Both the position numbers and the translations under genes were made by a program. From contig JAZARR010000080.1 in assembly GCA_037389465.1 (NCBI GenBank), forward strand, positions 1,302,001 through 1,366,000: 64,000 nt of DNA. The letters are read 5' to 3'. Numbering within the stretch: position 1 is the stretch's first letter; every line of letters begins with the position of its first letter. The DNA comes from Baylisascaris procyonis (Eukaryota; Nematoda; Chromadorea; Rhabditida; Ascarididae). This document shows, piece after piece, positions 1 through 15,200 of this stretch. The notes under the pieces were generated by a model that was given only the letters and a program-made list of their open reading frames with translations, did not search any database and had not been told where the DNA came from.

Positions 1-1143
1 CATTCGTCGACGAGTATCGCTTGCAGCATATGCTTCCTTACTCGCAAGCTATGGCTCTCCAGTAAATTTTAGCACGGATACGAGTTTACCAGGGATACGA
101 GGTAAACAGAACACAATCCTTCAGCACCCATCCGCCTTTACAGTGAGAGCGCACATTGTGCAGCGACCTAACTGTGACGTGGCAAATACGATACTGTAAA
201 ACCAATATGAATAGAATCCGCTCGGTAATATTACTTTGGAAGCGAAAGTGTCAAATAGTAAGTGACTTTAGAGAATTCTACTTGTCCACCAACATAAATC
301 CTCACTTTTGCTTATATTCCTTTTCCGCCCCACTTTTTACCAAAACTTTCGAAAGCCTTCTCAAAATTTTGAACGAGCATAATCTTATTACCATTTTCAG
401 CACTTTCCACTAGCCATCAGAACACAACCTATACCGATAAACAATAAAGTTTATTTTAAAACACAGACGGGCTTACCCTCCCCTTTCCTTCGCGCGCAAG
501 GTGCAGCCCGACTTCCAAAGGATGATGCAATTTGCCAAAAAAAAAAAAAAAAAAAAGAATAAAGAGAAAGACAGAAACAAAAAACTGGAAAATTGCACAA
601 ATGAAATTTGATGTCTTCACACACGCCAAAAAAAGAGGCAGCATGCTTAAGGCCGTTAATAGAAAAACCTTCAGCCTTTCTACTTTTCTGCCTGCCAAGA
701 GAAGAAATGTCTTTTCTACATATAAAAGGGAAGGCGCAAAGTTCCCTCATATATTTGAAAGAAAAAGTCGATATATAAGTTAAAATGAAGGTGAAACACA
801 AAATATGCTACAGAGAAGGACGTAGTATCTCGTTGGCTCTAATTAACAGTTAGAAACAGCGATTTTAATTCTTCAATCGGGTTTCAGCTTAGCACTCCAA
901 AACCGGAATGGATTTATTGCCACTGAACAATTTCATGACCGCGACTCATACCGATTTTAAATTTTGCTTCTCCCTAATTTGAACATTGGGGGGGGGGGTG
1001 GAGTAAGCTCATCCATGTTCCAAAAACCTATTCATTCAACCAATAAGACACCTATTAACTGATAAATCACCACAACAGTGCTGACAGTTCTCTTAATCGT
1101 AGCACTTACAATTAAATTAAAGCAATTGTTAATAAATACCTAC

Positions 1144-3284
1144 CGTCATTGCTGCATACTGAACTTGCTTCAGACCGACGTTCTGTCTCAGTGGCTGCAT
1201 GTCCACCAGTACCGCCACCACCGCCTTTTCCTCTCCCACGTCCACGCGCTCTTCCTCGATAGTCTCCTCGTCGCGCGCTACTGGCACCTTCCAAAACACG
1301 CCCTCCTAGAAAACAATTATCATTAACGGATTTTTAAGACTCTCGAAAAGACTAGTTATATTTTTAAAGAAAAAAATGGCACAAATGCATCACGCAATGA
1401 ATACACAAACGATCTTTTAAGAATCTGTAAATTTATGATTGCAATTTTAACTCATCTCCCACTACATGAAAATTTATTGGCACAATGATCTTTATTTAAG
1501 CTTAAGCAATCATAGCACTATTCATAAATGGCTGTACACGCAAACATTTCCATGATCCAAATCTCCTTCAAGCGGCCCAACACTCCCTCTTCATAAATTG
1601 GATATTCACAACAACAAGCAGCATCTACAAGAGTTCGAGCGAATCGAAACGAAGAAGCTGCTCTTGAATAAGCAACACCTTCCGAAGTAAATAATCAGCG
1701 CTACTCCTTGTTAACATTATAAGAGTCTCACATTAGAAATAAACTATCCTCCAGTGAATCTCAATAATAGTAATCTCTCCTCTTTTAGATCTTGCAAAAT
1801 GCACCATCAAATGCTCTTCATTACGACATCGCAATTGCTGATGCGAACAATTATCCTCCATTTTATTACTCTGAAATAGCAAATACGGATCAAATGCAGC
1901 CCTCAAAAATTTCACGTTTATAGCTGCAGAATCGGATTTGAAAAGCTGCTGAGATTGCGACTTAACATTGATGCTACACACGTTTAATCTAGATGATTTT
2001 GGAAGACTACTAAATGACCATTTTCTCTGCATTGCAATGCTACAGCTCCCTCCCCCCACCCCCACCCCCTTCCCTTCCTCCTCGTATTCTCTGATCAATG
2101 CCTCTATTCTCCAACAATTCATCGATAGCCATGCTCACAAATTCTCAACATGAAGTTTCCCTCATTCTGATTACTCATCGAGCTCTTATTATAATAGAAG
2201 ACGGAGAAGGGAGAAACCTCCCGCTTATAATAAACAGCCATCTATTTTTCTAATAATATTCAGCCATATACCTGATTAGATATGAGCACATTTAAAGTGC
2301 TGCTTCACGAACACAAAGATTGAAAAATTGTGTGTTAAAATGCATTCATCGTGCAAAAGCAAACACCTATCAATTAATTAAACAAATAAAATAAAAATCG
2401 GAGCACTGAATCACTCATATAATCTTCGCACACATATGGGAAGATGCGTTTTTTTCGATATGTCGGACAGTTAGATTGTTGTATTTGCTCGCTAAGGGTC
2501 CCGTAAAATGGACCATATATAGGCATTATTCATCACCTCTCCTTTATTGTGAACTGTTGATACGAATTAACAATTGCAATTTGCCACTTTCATACTTCAT
2601 CGATTCCCTTACCCATATCAAATCCCATCCAAAACTAGTTAAATTTATTAGATACAAGTGAGATAATGGTTCCTGAACAATTCTCTAGTTTATCTGTCAA
2701 TATAGCCTTCAGCGTCTTCACATATAAATATCTCACTGAATCTAAACGTTACTAAAGCATGTGTCACGCGATAACCGAGAAACCTAGAAATCTGAAGTGC
2801 GCCTCATGATGGAAGTAAAACAATCAAAATTTATGAATGCACCATGCGAGTTAATTGATGATGCAAGCTTTAATAGCTTCCGAGTTTAGCAAACTTGGAA
2901 TCCTTGTTGAAAATCTTTAACTGTAATAAAATGGAAGTGCTCATGTATTCCGACCAAATGTAATGATCGGAGATCCTAAGCGAGAGGCAGAGAGTGAGCT
3001 TGAGGTAGACGTACTTATGCACAGAAAATTGAGTCAGTCTGCGAATCGGCATGCAAAAAAAAGGAAAAACAGAACGAACAAAAATGGAAAACACCTTGTT
3101 TTGACTGGCTGTCATTCTCGACAGGTACGTCCAATTTTGGCGCCTTCGCTTTGTGTCTCGAACCATTCTTCGTTATATCCGTGCCAGTCTTCATCATACC
3201 AGGTCGATAGAGTTGTACAGCTGGGCGGGCCGTCCTCTTTGTCGTCTCGCCTCCTTCCCCCTTAGGAGGGAATTCCTCTGACAT
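1144..3284 (-). CDS. 5' part of an RG-rich protein with an exon-junction-complex-binding-like motif (partial)
   Basis: Two exons are visible, 3284-3095 and 1305-1144, both on the minus strand. The ATG at 3284 sits directly after AAACAG, so it may be a trans-splice acceptor at the start codon. Exon 1 encodes 63 residues and leaves phase 1 at CAAG|GTGTTT. Exon 2 starts after TTTTCTAG with the two bases that complete the codon and ends at GACG|GTAGGT, so the gene continues left, beyond the window. Residues 19-30 read ARPAVQLYRPGM, which resembles the R-P-x-x-(I/L)-Y-x-P-G motif by which SMG6 and UPF3 proteins bind the exon junction complex. Exon 2 contains an RGRARGRGRGKGGGGG stretch typical of RNA-binding proteins, then a Ser/Glu-rich tail. 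Role in RNA metabolism is inference. I cannot name the family, and an intervening in-phase exon cannot be excluded. Confidence 0.55.
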
Positions 3285-6200
3285 CTGTTTGCCACTATTC
3301 TATTAACCAATTCTAAATGTACGAACCTATACAGCCTCTGCAAACTATAACACGAAACGATCAAAAAACGCAGTCTGAAGTTAAACGCAACGCGAGAAAA
3401 AAAAATTAAATCGGCAGAACGGTGTGTAAAATCTCAAGGTGGAATCAAGATTTCAGATGCCCAATTTCAGGGAAGCGGACCTCATGATAAATAAAAACGC
3501 AGATTTAGGTCATTCGGTAAAAACTTCACTGGGTAACCCGAAACAGTATTTTGATTCAATATACTACGTAGATGGGATAGATTAATATGCCTACATGTTC
3601 CGAAAAGTGCCACATTTTGGTTAACTCCGTTGACAAGCAAAGGGAAGGGATAGTGCGGAGTTCCCTGCCGCTCGTTTTGAGCAGGAAGTCACAACTTTAC
3701 TACCTCTCTGCTTCCAGTCTCTCTGCAAGGATGGTCTGAAAGCCTATGAGAGTAACATTCTCAACGCCAATAAAACGTCCTTGCCTCAGCCATAATCAAG
3801 GATTACAGAATTCGAAATACATAGAGTCATTCCCTCGTTATGCTTTCACTAATAAGAATGAAAAAAATTTTTTTAAAGGAATTATAATAACGAAGTGCCA
3901 CGTACACAAAGGTATAAAGGTATAATCATACATCTTCATATAGAAACAATGCTGAGGTCGGTGAAATAAAATATTGACGCACAGTGCAACGAAAAAACAT
4001 CGCTTAACGTCAAATCTATATCCAAATTTTTCACTGTTCAGCGAGGAAATGCTGTGGTCAAACAAAGCGTTTAGATCACTAAGATACACAATAATATCAA
4101 GGTAATGGGCGGTTAAATATACTACACACAGCAGTTAAATCCAGGATTCACAATTCCTGTTCGTGTATAAAGCAAGAGGAAAGGAGTGCAGCATATTGTT
4201 TACTAATGCCCCCCCCCCCCCATCGAATAATCGTTTTCTTGGAAGATAGTTCTCATGTGATTTGCTGCTCACAAGAGTCTGACCCCCAGTTTAAATCTAA
4301 CAGCCAACAGCTGCTACAGGCCAATAACTAATATGATTTCTACATAAACAAAAACTGACATTAAAAAACTCCATTCGGGTAAAAAAAAAACGCGCATACT
4401 TAGAGCGGAACTTCTTTGTGAGTTTCCATTTTTTCTACTATATTTGCCTCTTAATATAACATTCCAGGACTGGAAAAGTACAAAAGATGTTTGGAACTGA
4501 AATGTTTTAACAAAAAACAATGTCCCGAGTACTTTGTTTCTTTCTGCTGCCTTATCTATGCATAGCACATTTATTTTTCTTCCACTTTTCTGCAATTTTC
4601 TTCGAGTTCGTTTAAGCAATGCGCCAAGATCATCCTCAGGCTGATCAAATAAAGCAAACACCATTCATCGATAATGATGAACAATTTATTCAACCCTAAA
4701 AATACTCCAAGACCTAAGATCAAGAGTTGGCGATGAAAAGTTACAATCTCAGACATAATTCGCCGGGTAAGCAACTGTTGGATATTCATTTCAACTTGAT
4801 AAGAGGGGACTGCAATGAGGCTTCAACCAACCACAAGTTTCTGGAGACGAGGATGCTGATGAAAGACTATGTAAGAGATGATCTTAATCATATTGAAGAG
4901 GCACCCTTTCCACCACTAAAGTCAATCATAATATGAATAAAGGATTCAAAAAATACTTCAACCCTCTATATGATACTCGTAACAAATTGCTGTATCGCTT
5001 CTGACAGATGGCTGCTTCATCTGTCAATAAGAGTAAGTACAAAGCGCTGTTATTATCTTTGAAACAGAGGACGTTTTTCTTTCTTTTCTACGACATCATT
5101 TCTCCTATCCCTGTAATGTACCCGATCACACTTTACACCTTTGATTAACAACACAACAGTGGAAAACTGCTTATCGTGAACTGAATTAAAACTATGAAAG
5201 CTTCTTTCTTATTTTCTTCACCATTCGCCTATAGGAATATCTCGAAGCATAAAAATGCTATTCTAATTGAAATATTCCGGATTCCTATGCAATTCTTGAA
5301 GAATAATTAAATCCGCTCTCCGTTCCGATACCGCTCACAATCTGATTTAAGGCGGTCCCATAAATTCGAGTTTTAGCCATCGAGAGCAATGATTTTCGAG
5401 AGTAGCATTTCGAAGAAGTGCCCACCGATCCTTTCAGAATAAGCGGAATATTGGCCAGTAAATATTGCGCAATAATTCACCGTTTGAAATCAGCTCGCTC
5501 ACATAACATTCTCACTTTTCATGAATAAAAGAAATAGAAACGACTGACAACTGCTCAATTATTGTGATCTTAACTTAATTACTGCCACAGAATGCATTTA
5601 TGAAAAACTTAAATTTGGATGGACCGGAAGTATTAGCAACCAAAATTTAAAAGATTTCTTAATTATAAACCACCAACTTCAATTGCATTCAAAGCTTTCA
5701 CAAAAAATCAAAAATAACTGAACTTGGATTAAACGTAAAGATATGATAACAATTTGTGTAAAACTTTACAACTCTCAGTTATAAAAGAAATTTTTATTGA
5801 TTAATTAACGGACTAATAAACAATCAAGAGCGATTGCTAGCAATTATCGGACTGATAGCAGCTAATAATTTAAAGAAACATACTAATAATAAAATCTGAT
5901 ATCATTAATTATATCAAATTAAAATACCTCAAAGAATAGTGAAGCAATCTCGCAATGCAATTGCTGAACAATATGACAGCCATCCGGAAATAATTCCTCC
6001 AGAAATTCTACAGCTAAATTCATTCTCAATTCCTCTATGCACTCTTAACTTGATATATACTCATTTGCACATTTCGAACAAGCACAGAACACCAAACACC
6101 ACTTTTAAGAAGCCTCACAGTTATAGCTGCCTCCTCTGATTTCAGTTACTTCCATCTTTTTTGGGTGATCATTCACGCCTTATAAGTAATCAAAATTTAG

Positions 6201-9200
6201 TATTGAAAGACTTCTTACCTTTCCTCTTATTCCATTTTCAATTGAGTTTCACTCATTTTCTACTGGAAACTTGTAAAATCTACCTTCATCCCATTCACTC
6301 CTCATTTCACTTCCTTGAGGCGACAAAATACTTAGGAGGTATTAAGCATGACGAAATGTAGGGCAAGAAAAGTAGAGTTCCCATTCTATTCTGGAAGTTT
6401 TCATGCAACAATTCGAACGTAGGCCAAAATATTAAACAGAATCCAGGAACTACACATTACCTGGCCGGAAATTGGCGAATTTGCTATGGTAATGCATCCT
6501 CTGCTATTGCTCACCTACAGAGCATTTCATCAATGCAACCTCATTTCAAGTTTTTCAAGCTCCAACTTTCAAGTTTCAACTTTATGATACACAAAAAAGC
6601 AACCGTTACGTAGCGCAACACTTCTAACTGACATTAGCTAAGATGCAACAAATCACTTCAACAAAAAAATGCAAAATGAACCACTCCAAACACGACAATA
6701 CAACAACAAACTGAATTGCTTGGCGCGGCACATGTACGCATTTTGAGCCATTTTAAATATTATCGTTGCGAGACCGAATTTTCAAATTTCTTACTACTTA
6801 ACAACACAAAACAACCATTTACGCCGGTCACGCCAGGACGCAAAACATGCACGAAATGAAATATTGCTACTTCCTAATTGCTCTCTTTACCGCGAAGTGA
6901 CAACATCACCTCTTCCTTCACTCCGAACCTTAGCTCACTAAGACCCGACCCTTATTCAAGCTCATTAAGGCCCGACCTCTTGCCCGAGCTCATTGAGACC
7001 TAACACCCCACCTGAGCTTCGGTGAATGGGTGAAATGACAAAAAAACCTCAGAAAACATTATTCGGTTACTCGTTAAGATCTGCCGACTCGTTTCATAAA
7101 GCTCACTGGTTGAAACTTCAGCTCTATCTAAACCACAGACGTCAACCAACGAATAGCGTCACCGTAACTTTGTGGCGTATACAGTGGAACTCCCTCGAAC
7201 TTTTTGGAAGCCTATACGATGATCAATATACACCTATCTCTGTTACACAATGAAACACAAAATTTATTTGAATTTACAGTGTGAATAAACCGCAGAAAAA
7301 ACAATTACTGTAAAACAGGGCCAATAGTGCCTTCTAAATGAGGTTACAGTGGGCAGGGTGAGGAGGGATGAGAGGGAGGGGGGTTGAACCGTGGTACAAC
7401 GGCACAACTGCAGCGCAACATCAACGATAGATGCGTCTCATCCACCCACATATCCAATACACACTACAGAATACGCACATCAATTCAGAGAATGACATAT
7501 ATTCGTGTTGACAATGCCCTTCACCGAAGTTTTTGAGTCGTTCATGGACATAACTCTTTTTGAGTGGGCTTAAATTATAGCCCTTTCCATATCACAGTGA
7601 ATTAACCTGGCCTCCCCTCGCTTACAATTACGACACTAAATTTTCTGAGCAATGTCACGATATTCTATCTGGCTTGATCGCCGTTTGTGGTTCAACTTGT
7701 ACTCCACCTTCTCTCTATCAGATTATCACTCAATAAAGGCAGCTTATCAGTCCAAGTGAATAAAAAGAAACGTGCTGTTACTTCGATCGTGTTTCAGTAT
7801 AGCGCAACCACTTTAGAGTACCACAATTCTGTAACGGAAGTGAACTTCCCTTCAATAATAAGTCAATATAGTGGTCGCATTGTCCTATTCGCTAATCAGC
7901 TACAGCAATCTTAAAGATTGTATTTTATATTTTTCCGCTTAGAAAAGTTTAGAACTGCCGGAAAAACCACAACATTCAAACAAGAATGGGAAGAAATTTT
8001 GCACAAAAACTTACCCAAATGCAAATTTAGAATTGCCCAAAAAATGGATGGGTAGGCCCCAAAGTTGATTTTTGAAGTATGGCAAATAATATGCGTTTCC
8101 ATCATATTATAGCGATAGGTTGAATATCTTATTGTACTTTGTATTATCTTATTGTATATATATTTATCCCTATAGAAATTCACTTTCCAAGTCCTGCGCA
8201 TTTTAAAAACTCCTTCCACTTTATCCAAATCAAGACATTATTTCAGGAAGCAACAACGAAATGTCACTGAAATAAAAAAGAACTCTCGCTTTTCTCATAT
8301 AACAGAACAACCGTGACAAAAGTCCTGCACTCCCTATCCCCTATACACTTGCATACTTACTTAGCAGCAATTCTCCACATGACACTACTCCAATTACAGA
8401 TCTTCGATACCTAATAACTCAACAGACCAGTCCCCCCCCCCCCCACCTATCCGTGGAAAAGTTTCACAATAAGACACATAAAACGCCTCGTTCGTCAGTA
8501 ACACTTGAAATCGAAATCACCAAACAGCATTATCATAGGATATTTGAAGATTTGCAAAAGCTAAAGTACCAACAATTTAAATGTTCATTCGGAACACACC
8601 TCGCCGAACTTATTTCCGTTTAAAAGTCACAGCTCACCTTTCATAATTCCGCAGATATTAATACAATCATTCTTACGCATAAAAGTAATAAAAGACAAAG
8701 AATAAGAAAAGAGAAGAAAATGAAACACAATGTCATTTAACTACATCGCAAATGAAAATTACGAGAAAAAACGCAACGGTAACGAACTCAAAGAACACAG
8801 ATGCGAAGCAATCAAGGGGAAGAGAGCGGCCAGGGAGGGGACAATGATGAGGCGAATAAACAACGCAGAAGGTACGAAGAATCGAAAACCTTTCATTATA
8901 CCCTCACGGCAAATCAGTGATCAAATCAAACAACGCAAGAGTATGTAAATAAACGGATGAACTGCGCCTATCGCTCATGCAGTACAACGCACGTTTGTCC
9001 ACTCGAGCGAGTCGATGAGTCAAGCTTATTCCCCTCAGGAATAAGTGAGGCAATTTCTTTGTAATAACACTAAGAAAACAACAGCGTTCAATCGTTACAA
9101 TTAGGGCCACCATCAGCACTTTGATACCACCCAAATGGTACATCAAATCCGCCTCGAAGCGAATAAAGAGGAATATCGGGCGAAGGAGGGCGAGGGCGTA

Positions 9201-9243
9201 CGTTAAAAGGAGAGTGGAGCAATAAGCAATGAGCTGGAAAACC
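3285..9243. other. Intergenic stretch between CK1alpha and the RG-rich gene, no supported gene
   Basis: About 6 kb of AT-rich DNA holding the 3' flank of the casein kinase gene and the 5' flank of the RG-rich gene. ORFs here are short, overlap on both strands and lack a splice-site pair or family signature. It contains two long C runs (4209-4221 and 8432-8444). I see no RNA gene or recognisable mobile element. Confidence 0.4.
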
Positions 9244-12200
9244 TCAGACTCCTGGTGCAGTACCAGATGGGGCCCCTCCCTGACCTGAACCGGCCAACGC
9301 GAGTGCTGCTGCAGTGTTTTGCGACGCTTTCTGCTTCAACATCGTCCAATCGAATGTATAGTCATACTGCAAAACACCTGTTCAACCTTGCAACAGTGTA
9401 CATCACAACTTTATATAATGAGATCAAACTAAACACGTCGGCATCATCTTAAAATATACAGTTAGCTATCACGTAAGAAAAGCAGTCACTCTATGCGAAA
9501 GATTTATAGGAATGAAGAGCCGGCGTAGCATAACCCTCCCCCCTCCCATACACACACAGATGTGAGTGCCGCTTTCAACGGGGACAGTGATGCCCTAATA
9601 AGTCAGCAAGAATTTCTTAACAGCTGTTCTTATGACAGGTAGAAAATGACAATAATCTTATGCTTTTCAAGAGTGGTATTTAATTTTAAAAAAAAGTTGA
9701 AAGTCAGCTTCATTTCCTCCATACTTAGCATACCTGCTTATGCCTATCTCAGTTTCATTCCAGAAACCACTGAACATAGAGTCAAGCTAGAGACAGCGCA
9801 TACGACGGGATAATCTCATTTCTTAAACTCATCAAATAACTCCAAAACAAAATGCCCAAAAATATGTAGATTTTCACTTTACCAAAAAAGAGGAATTTTC
9901 CGTTAAAGACTTCTGCGAATGATCACAGTGGCTAAAATACGAAGACATTACCAGTCAACGAAGTGTAAGACTGCAATTATTGCCCTAGAGTGCTGAAAAA
10001 ATAAGCGACTTCATCGACGTTTAAAAACTTATTTTCCTTCGAGGGAACGAATCGCAGACTACCAAGACAAACAAATCAATGACCTGGAAACCAGCTCGTC
10101 CGTTTTTCAATGACCACCCAAGACACCGCTAAATGGTCTTGGCTGTAAAATTTAGCAATGCTTACGTACCTTATTAATAGTAAAAATCCTCCCTCCCACT
10201 TCTGCAGCTATATCATTTTGGAGGCGAAAGATCTCCAAATATTCTTGTCTCAAAAAGATTCAATGCAACGCATTAGCTGAAAATACAATGAACGATCTTT
10301 TAAAAAAAAAACACAATAACCGCTTCTTTTCCCCTTCCTCTTACGCACTCCTACGAAACAAAAGAATAACCTGATGATTGAGCGTTCTGAAGAGAATGCG
10401 GAACAGCTGACGAAGATACATGTAGTCGGGAGCCTCATCAAATCGCAGTCCTCGGCAGTAGTTCAAGTACATAGCGAACTCCGCTGGGAACCCTTTGCAG
10501 AGCACCTAGAAATAAAACAAGTACCTTGTTAAATTAGTGTTTACGCTAAATAAATAAATGAGAAAGACACCATTATCCTACTAACAGACCAACGAGTTAC
10601 ATTAGTTGCATAACCACATAAGAATGAAATGAATGGATCTAGATTTAACAATTCGTCTCCCTTTGGGGAAAGAGGGATTAATGAAACCATTCCTTAAAAT
10701 ACATCTACAATCCCACCGACTTATATGCCCCTGTAAAAATCTCAACATGATACTGCAGCTATCAACAAATTACACTCGTTCTAGCATGTCACTTCGCTCG
10801 AGTAAACCAGTTATTTGCATATTAAATTAGCACTCTCATTAATTCTTCAGTTAGACATAGTAATAAGCGATAGGTATGCCAGGTGGGTAAATGGCGGACG
10901 CGATATCTTATGCAAACTTCGTTGCAATTTAACTACCAGGCTAGTCAATGAATTTGAGGGATTTTTCGAGTTGCATCAGCTATTCAATACACCACGCATA
11001 ATTAAAACTTGTAACTTAAAAACTTCAAGCAATAAAACATATAGCGCGGAGTCAACCGGAAAAAAAGAATACCTCGACAGGAGTGGACATCTTCTTTTCA
11101 CTGATCTTCTCGTATTTTTGTTTCTTAGTGGCCGCCTTCAAACCTTGCCAAGGAAGTGTGCCTCTGCAAAAGAATAGAATCATTAAAATGAATGAAAATA
11201 ACAAATACCAACTCCCGAAGGCTTATTAGCAATCATAGACAATCTCAAAACGTAAAAGCGACGGCAGCATTAAACGCTTAAGCATCGATAGCGCCACCTC
11301 AACTCAGGCATTTATATATTTCTAAATCACAAATAGATGCCACTGGCATATTTACTCATAAAAGCTTCTATGAACTTTTCCTTCGATTGTTCATAACATC
11401 CTTTGACAGACCTTGAGCTATCTCTTCTGGGATCATGACCGATTAACTTCCACCCACGATCGCAACATTTTTAAGGCCATTTAAGAGTTAACACAGATAA
11501 GAATATGGTTCACACACGATATATTTGTCGGGTGAATTTCAATGCAGCCAAAAACGCAATGACTGCAAAGAAAGAAACCTGTAACGCCTATTCAAAAAAA
11601 CTTATCAAAGCACTCCATAACAAAGACTTCCTTGGTGAGCAGTATATCCACAAAGCACTGCACCTTTAGATGTTTTTGAATGAAACAGGACTTCCAGGAA
11701 AAAATTAATCAAATTAACTACTTGCTGGAAGAACAGGGAAAAGTTAACGAAAATGAAGGAGAATATTCTGACAATGAACATTCGGTGATAATGACGTAAC
11801 GCAAACATAGCCAGTAATTCTGCGTCATTTTTGTAAAGACTCAGTAGGAAATTCACATAAAAGCATTAACTAAATGGTCGAAGAAAAGACATTTAAAGGA
11901 ATAAAAAGCCTTTGACTAACTTATTAAAATACATCAAAACGTATCCCAACGATTCCATGTCGTCCCTGCGCGATTGCTCGATACCGAGGTGGGCGTTGAT
12001 TGACGCATAACGCGCTGTTCCAGTCAAATTCTGAAACACTCAAATGCCACTCCGTCACCACATAACCAAACCTTCAAGCAAAAAACCCCATTGCGGTTAA
12101 AAATCAATAAATATTTTTAAAAATGTTCAATTCATTGCTTGGCACCACCTTTAGAAGAGTGAAGTCATGAGGATTTCGTTCTTCCACAAGTCATCTCTAG

Positions 12201-15200
12201 AGGATAGATACTATTCCACCCTTTTTCGACGAAGGACTTCCGTGCCAAGTCTCTCGTTCAGGAATCGGATGCACTTTACGGATGCAAGGACTAAAGAGGC
12301 TAGTATTTAAATGGCCAATCAACAAAGCAAAGATAAAGCAAACCAACCTTGTCTTCCCGATAAGGGATATGCGCTCGCGTTCGCGAGTCGCGATATTTCT
12401 TCGCTAATCCAAAATCGATTAAGAACAATTTATTGCAGTGGCGTCCAATACCCATCATGAAATTATCGGGCTGAAAAATAAACTTAATTTAGTGGCGCCA
12501 CATCACTTTTCCTACTATTTCCATAATTCAACCAATAGAACATACTACTTGCCTGTATTTTATCTGAAACATCATTGTCTCCATTAAAAAATGTTTGCAC
12601 AATAACATATGACTCTGCAACACTTCTTAACTATCCAAACTTTATTTCCGCTCCAAAAAAATTAATCATCTCTGATAGACTTGTTGATTTCTCTCCTCCA
12701 AGCGTTTGAAAATCTTCCTTGCAATGCACAGTTCGTATCACCTTCACAAGTTCAACCTGCACCATGCATATCCACACCGAGCAAGCAATCTCTTTTTGTT
12801 TGTAAGTCTAAACTGCTGCCATTTAAGTATAAGGCGTCTACAACAGATCATCGTCGGTTTTTATATGTAAATCAATAGAAGAGTTGTCAACCTTAATATC
12901 GCGGTGGATGAAATTCTTGACGTGGACGTATTCGATGCGACCAATCATCTGGTCAGCTAACATCAACACCGTTTTCATTGTAAAGCGCCTACTGCAGAAA
13001 TTGAATAAGTCCTCGAGAGAAGGCCCAAGCAAATCCATCACCAACACGTTGTATTCCCGCTCGGTGCCATACCTCAACATTTACTACTCATCAAATCACC
13101 TCAAACATAATACCGTCCTACAATGCCATGTTTCCATTCGTAGTACAACATCATTAGTAAGAAGAATCCCTTCCTACTTACCCATATAATACCCCGGTTG
13201 GATGAACGATTCACGGCAGGCAGATAGATAACTGCAAGAAGAGAGAACAAACCGTGCATGAAGAGAGAACAAACTAGAAGATAAGGCAACAGATTGTGAA
13301 AAACTATGGATTAATTTATTGAGAAAAAAAGGGGTGGAAACATAGCACTGCAATTATTTGTTCCGCAGATTGACAACAAATGAAAGAGAAAAATCCAGGT
13401 CTCTGACATCCGTGAAATATAAGAATGATGATTTGAACACCAGCAGGTGTTTTCTAGAAGGTGGAAGGGGATATTCAAATCTGGCTGAAGGCATGGATAA
13501 ACAAAAAACGGAAAGAAATCCGACCAGGGATGGATTCATCGCGCAACCTGCCAACTTTTCGACTATCACTCCGAGCAATAACTAAAGTGGTCTCATAAAA
13601 GTCCGACTTTCTATGTCATTCCAGGCTATTTTTCTGCCAAGCGCAACCTGGCACGGATAAAAATACAACCGAGCACAAACGTTCTCCGATACACCTCTGG
13701 CTTTGTACATAACATCTCCTACCCTGCGTCTTTCCCAACTACAACGTTGAAGTAATGTGCCAGCATACAGCAAAAATTTGGATATTTTCAAAGAGAAGAA
13801 AAGAAAAGCTTGAACAAAATTTAACAGAAGGATTTTCCAACTGCTGATACCCTCATTTCGCTAGTCATTTTCAATACGCAGCTGATAATAAACTGCTTAG
13901 GAAATTATATTATTCACATTGTTAAAGCGGGAGGCTTTGTCTCTCGACACTTTATTTTCGTTAATGCGTACTTAAAATTTACCTGCCTAGAGCGGTCCAT
14001 TAGCCAAATCTTGTTGCATCTAAGTTCATCAAAAGCGTTTGCAACTACTCGAATGCATCTCAAAAAATGAGAAAGGCTCATTCACCGCTTAACATTCCCA
14101 CCATTGACCATGGACTTAAATCTGGCCAAAGAAAAATTAGTGCCTCCATAAGCAATCATAAATAATAAGCGTATAGGTAACGCCTCACAACTGCGGTGTG
14201 ATGTGATAAATTATCAATGATGTGCGCATGTTTTTTGCATTTGCTGGCGATAAAACTGTGCATTTATGTTCCAAAAACCCATATATGCAACTTTAAGTGC
14301 TTGAAATTAAGTCAATATACAATCATCAGAAAATGCATCAGATTAGTTGATTTTCCATCACTGTTCATTGAGCAGGTTGGGTATGCGAACTTTGACTAAA
14401 AGTTTTTTCGGATAATGTGGATGCTTTAAAAGTTTCCAGATGTCAACATTTACAACACCTGCTTAGGAAGATGTGGGTTAGTGAAGCGAATCAGGAATAC
14501 AAAAGAAATGGATAAATGGAAGTAAATTGAATGCTACACGAACAACGCCACAACTGAGGAAACATTTCTGTTATTAACATTCAAAAAACCTCTTCACCGA
14601 CTTTGCGAACAAGGTGAGCAAAAGATTGCTTTAAACGCTACCTAGAATTTAAAAAAAAAATTTCTGTTCGGTCTTGCCGCACTTGTCTTGCGAGATAGGC
14701 CTTGTCTTGCAAGTACCGATGGTTAATGATTTTTAAAAATATTCGGGGTACAACCAGAAAACTTTGAATCGATCAAAAACGAGTGAAATAGTCTAGATTT
14801 TCGGACAACATGATGGTAGGTTACAACTGCCACCATGGTGCCCTACTAGATGCGATCCTCTAGATAAAGGAAGTGAGGAGACTCAAGGAGTTTCATAGAT
14901 TACCTCTGCCAAGCGACATACTTCGTTGTGCAACGCCAATACTGCCAGCCGCTTCCGTTGCTAAAGCCTACCAAGCCGATGCGGATAGTTGCACTCGGTA
15001 ATCTAGAGTCAACAAGTAGGTGAACAGATCTCCTTCCCTCCTAATCGTTATATGTCAGCTATTTTAGGCAGGATAAATTATGTTGCGATTTATGCTATAT
15101 TCATCTCAACATCTGTCAAGCATACTGTATGTTTTTTCATAAACGATTCCGTAGTTTTGACAGCAACGAATGTGTGCTATAAACTAACACAACATTACAC

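Noticed and set aside
4314..4789. Charged minus-strand ORFs (KRTRRKLQKSGRKIN)
   Set aside because: A possible acceptor exists but no donor in frame and no partner exon; two overlapping frames are equally open.
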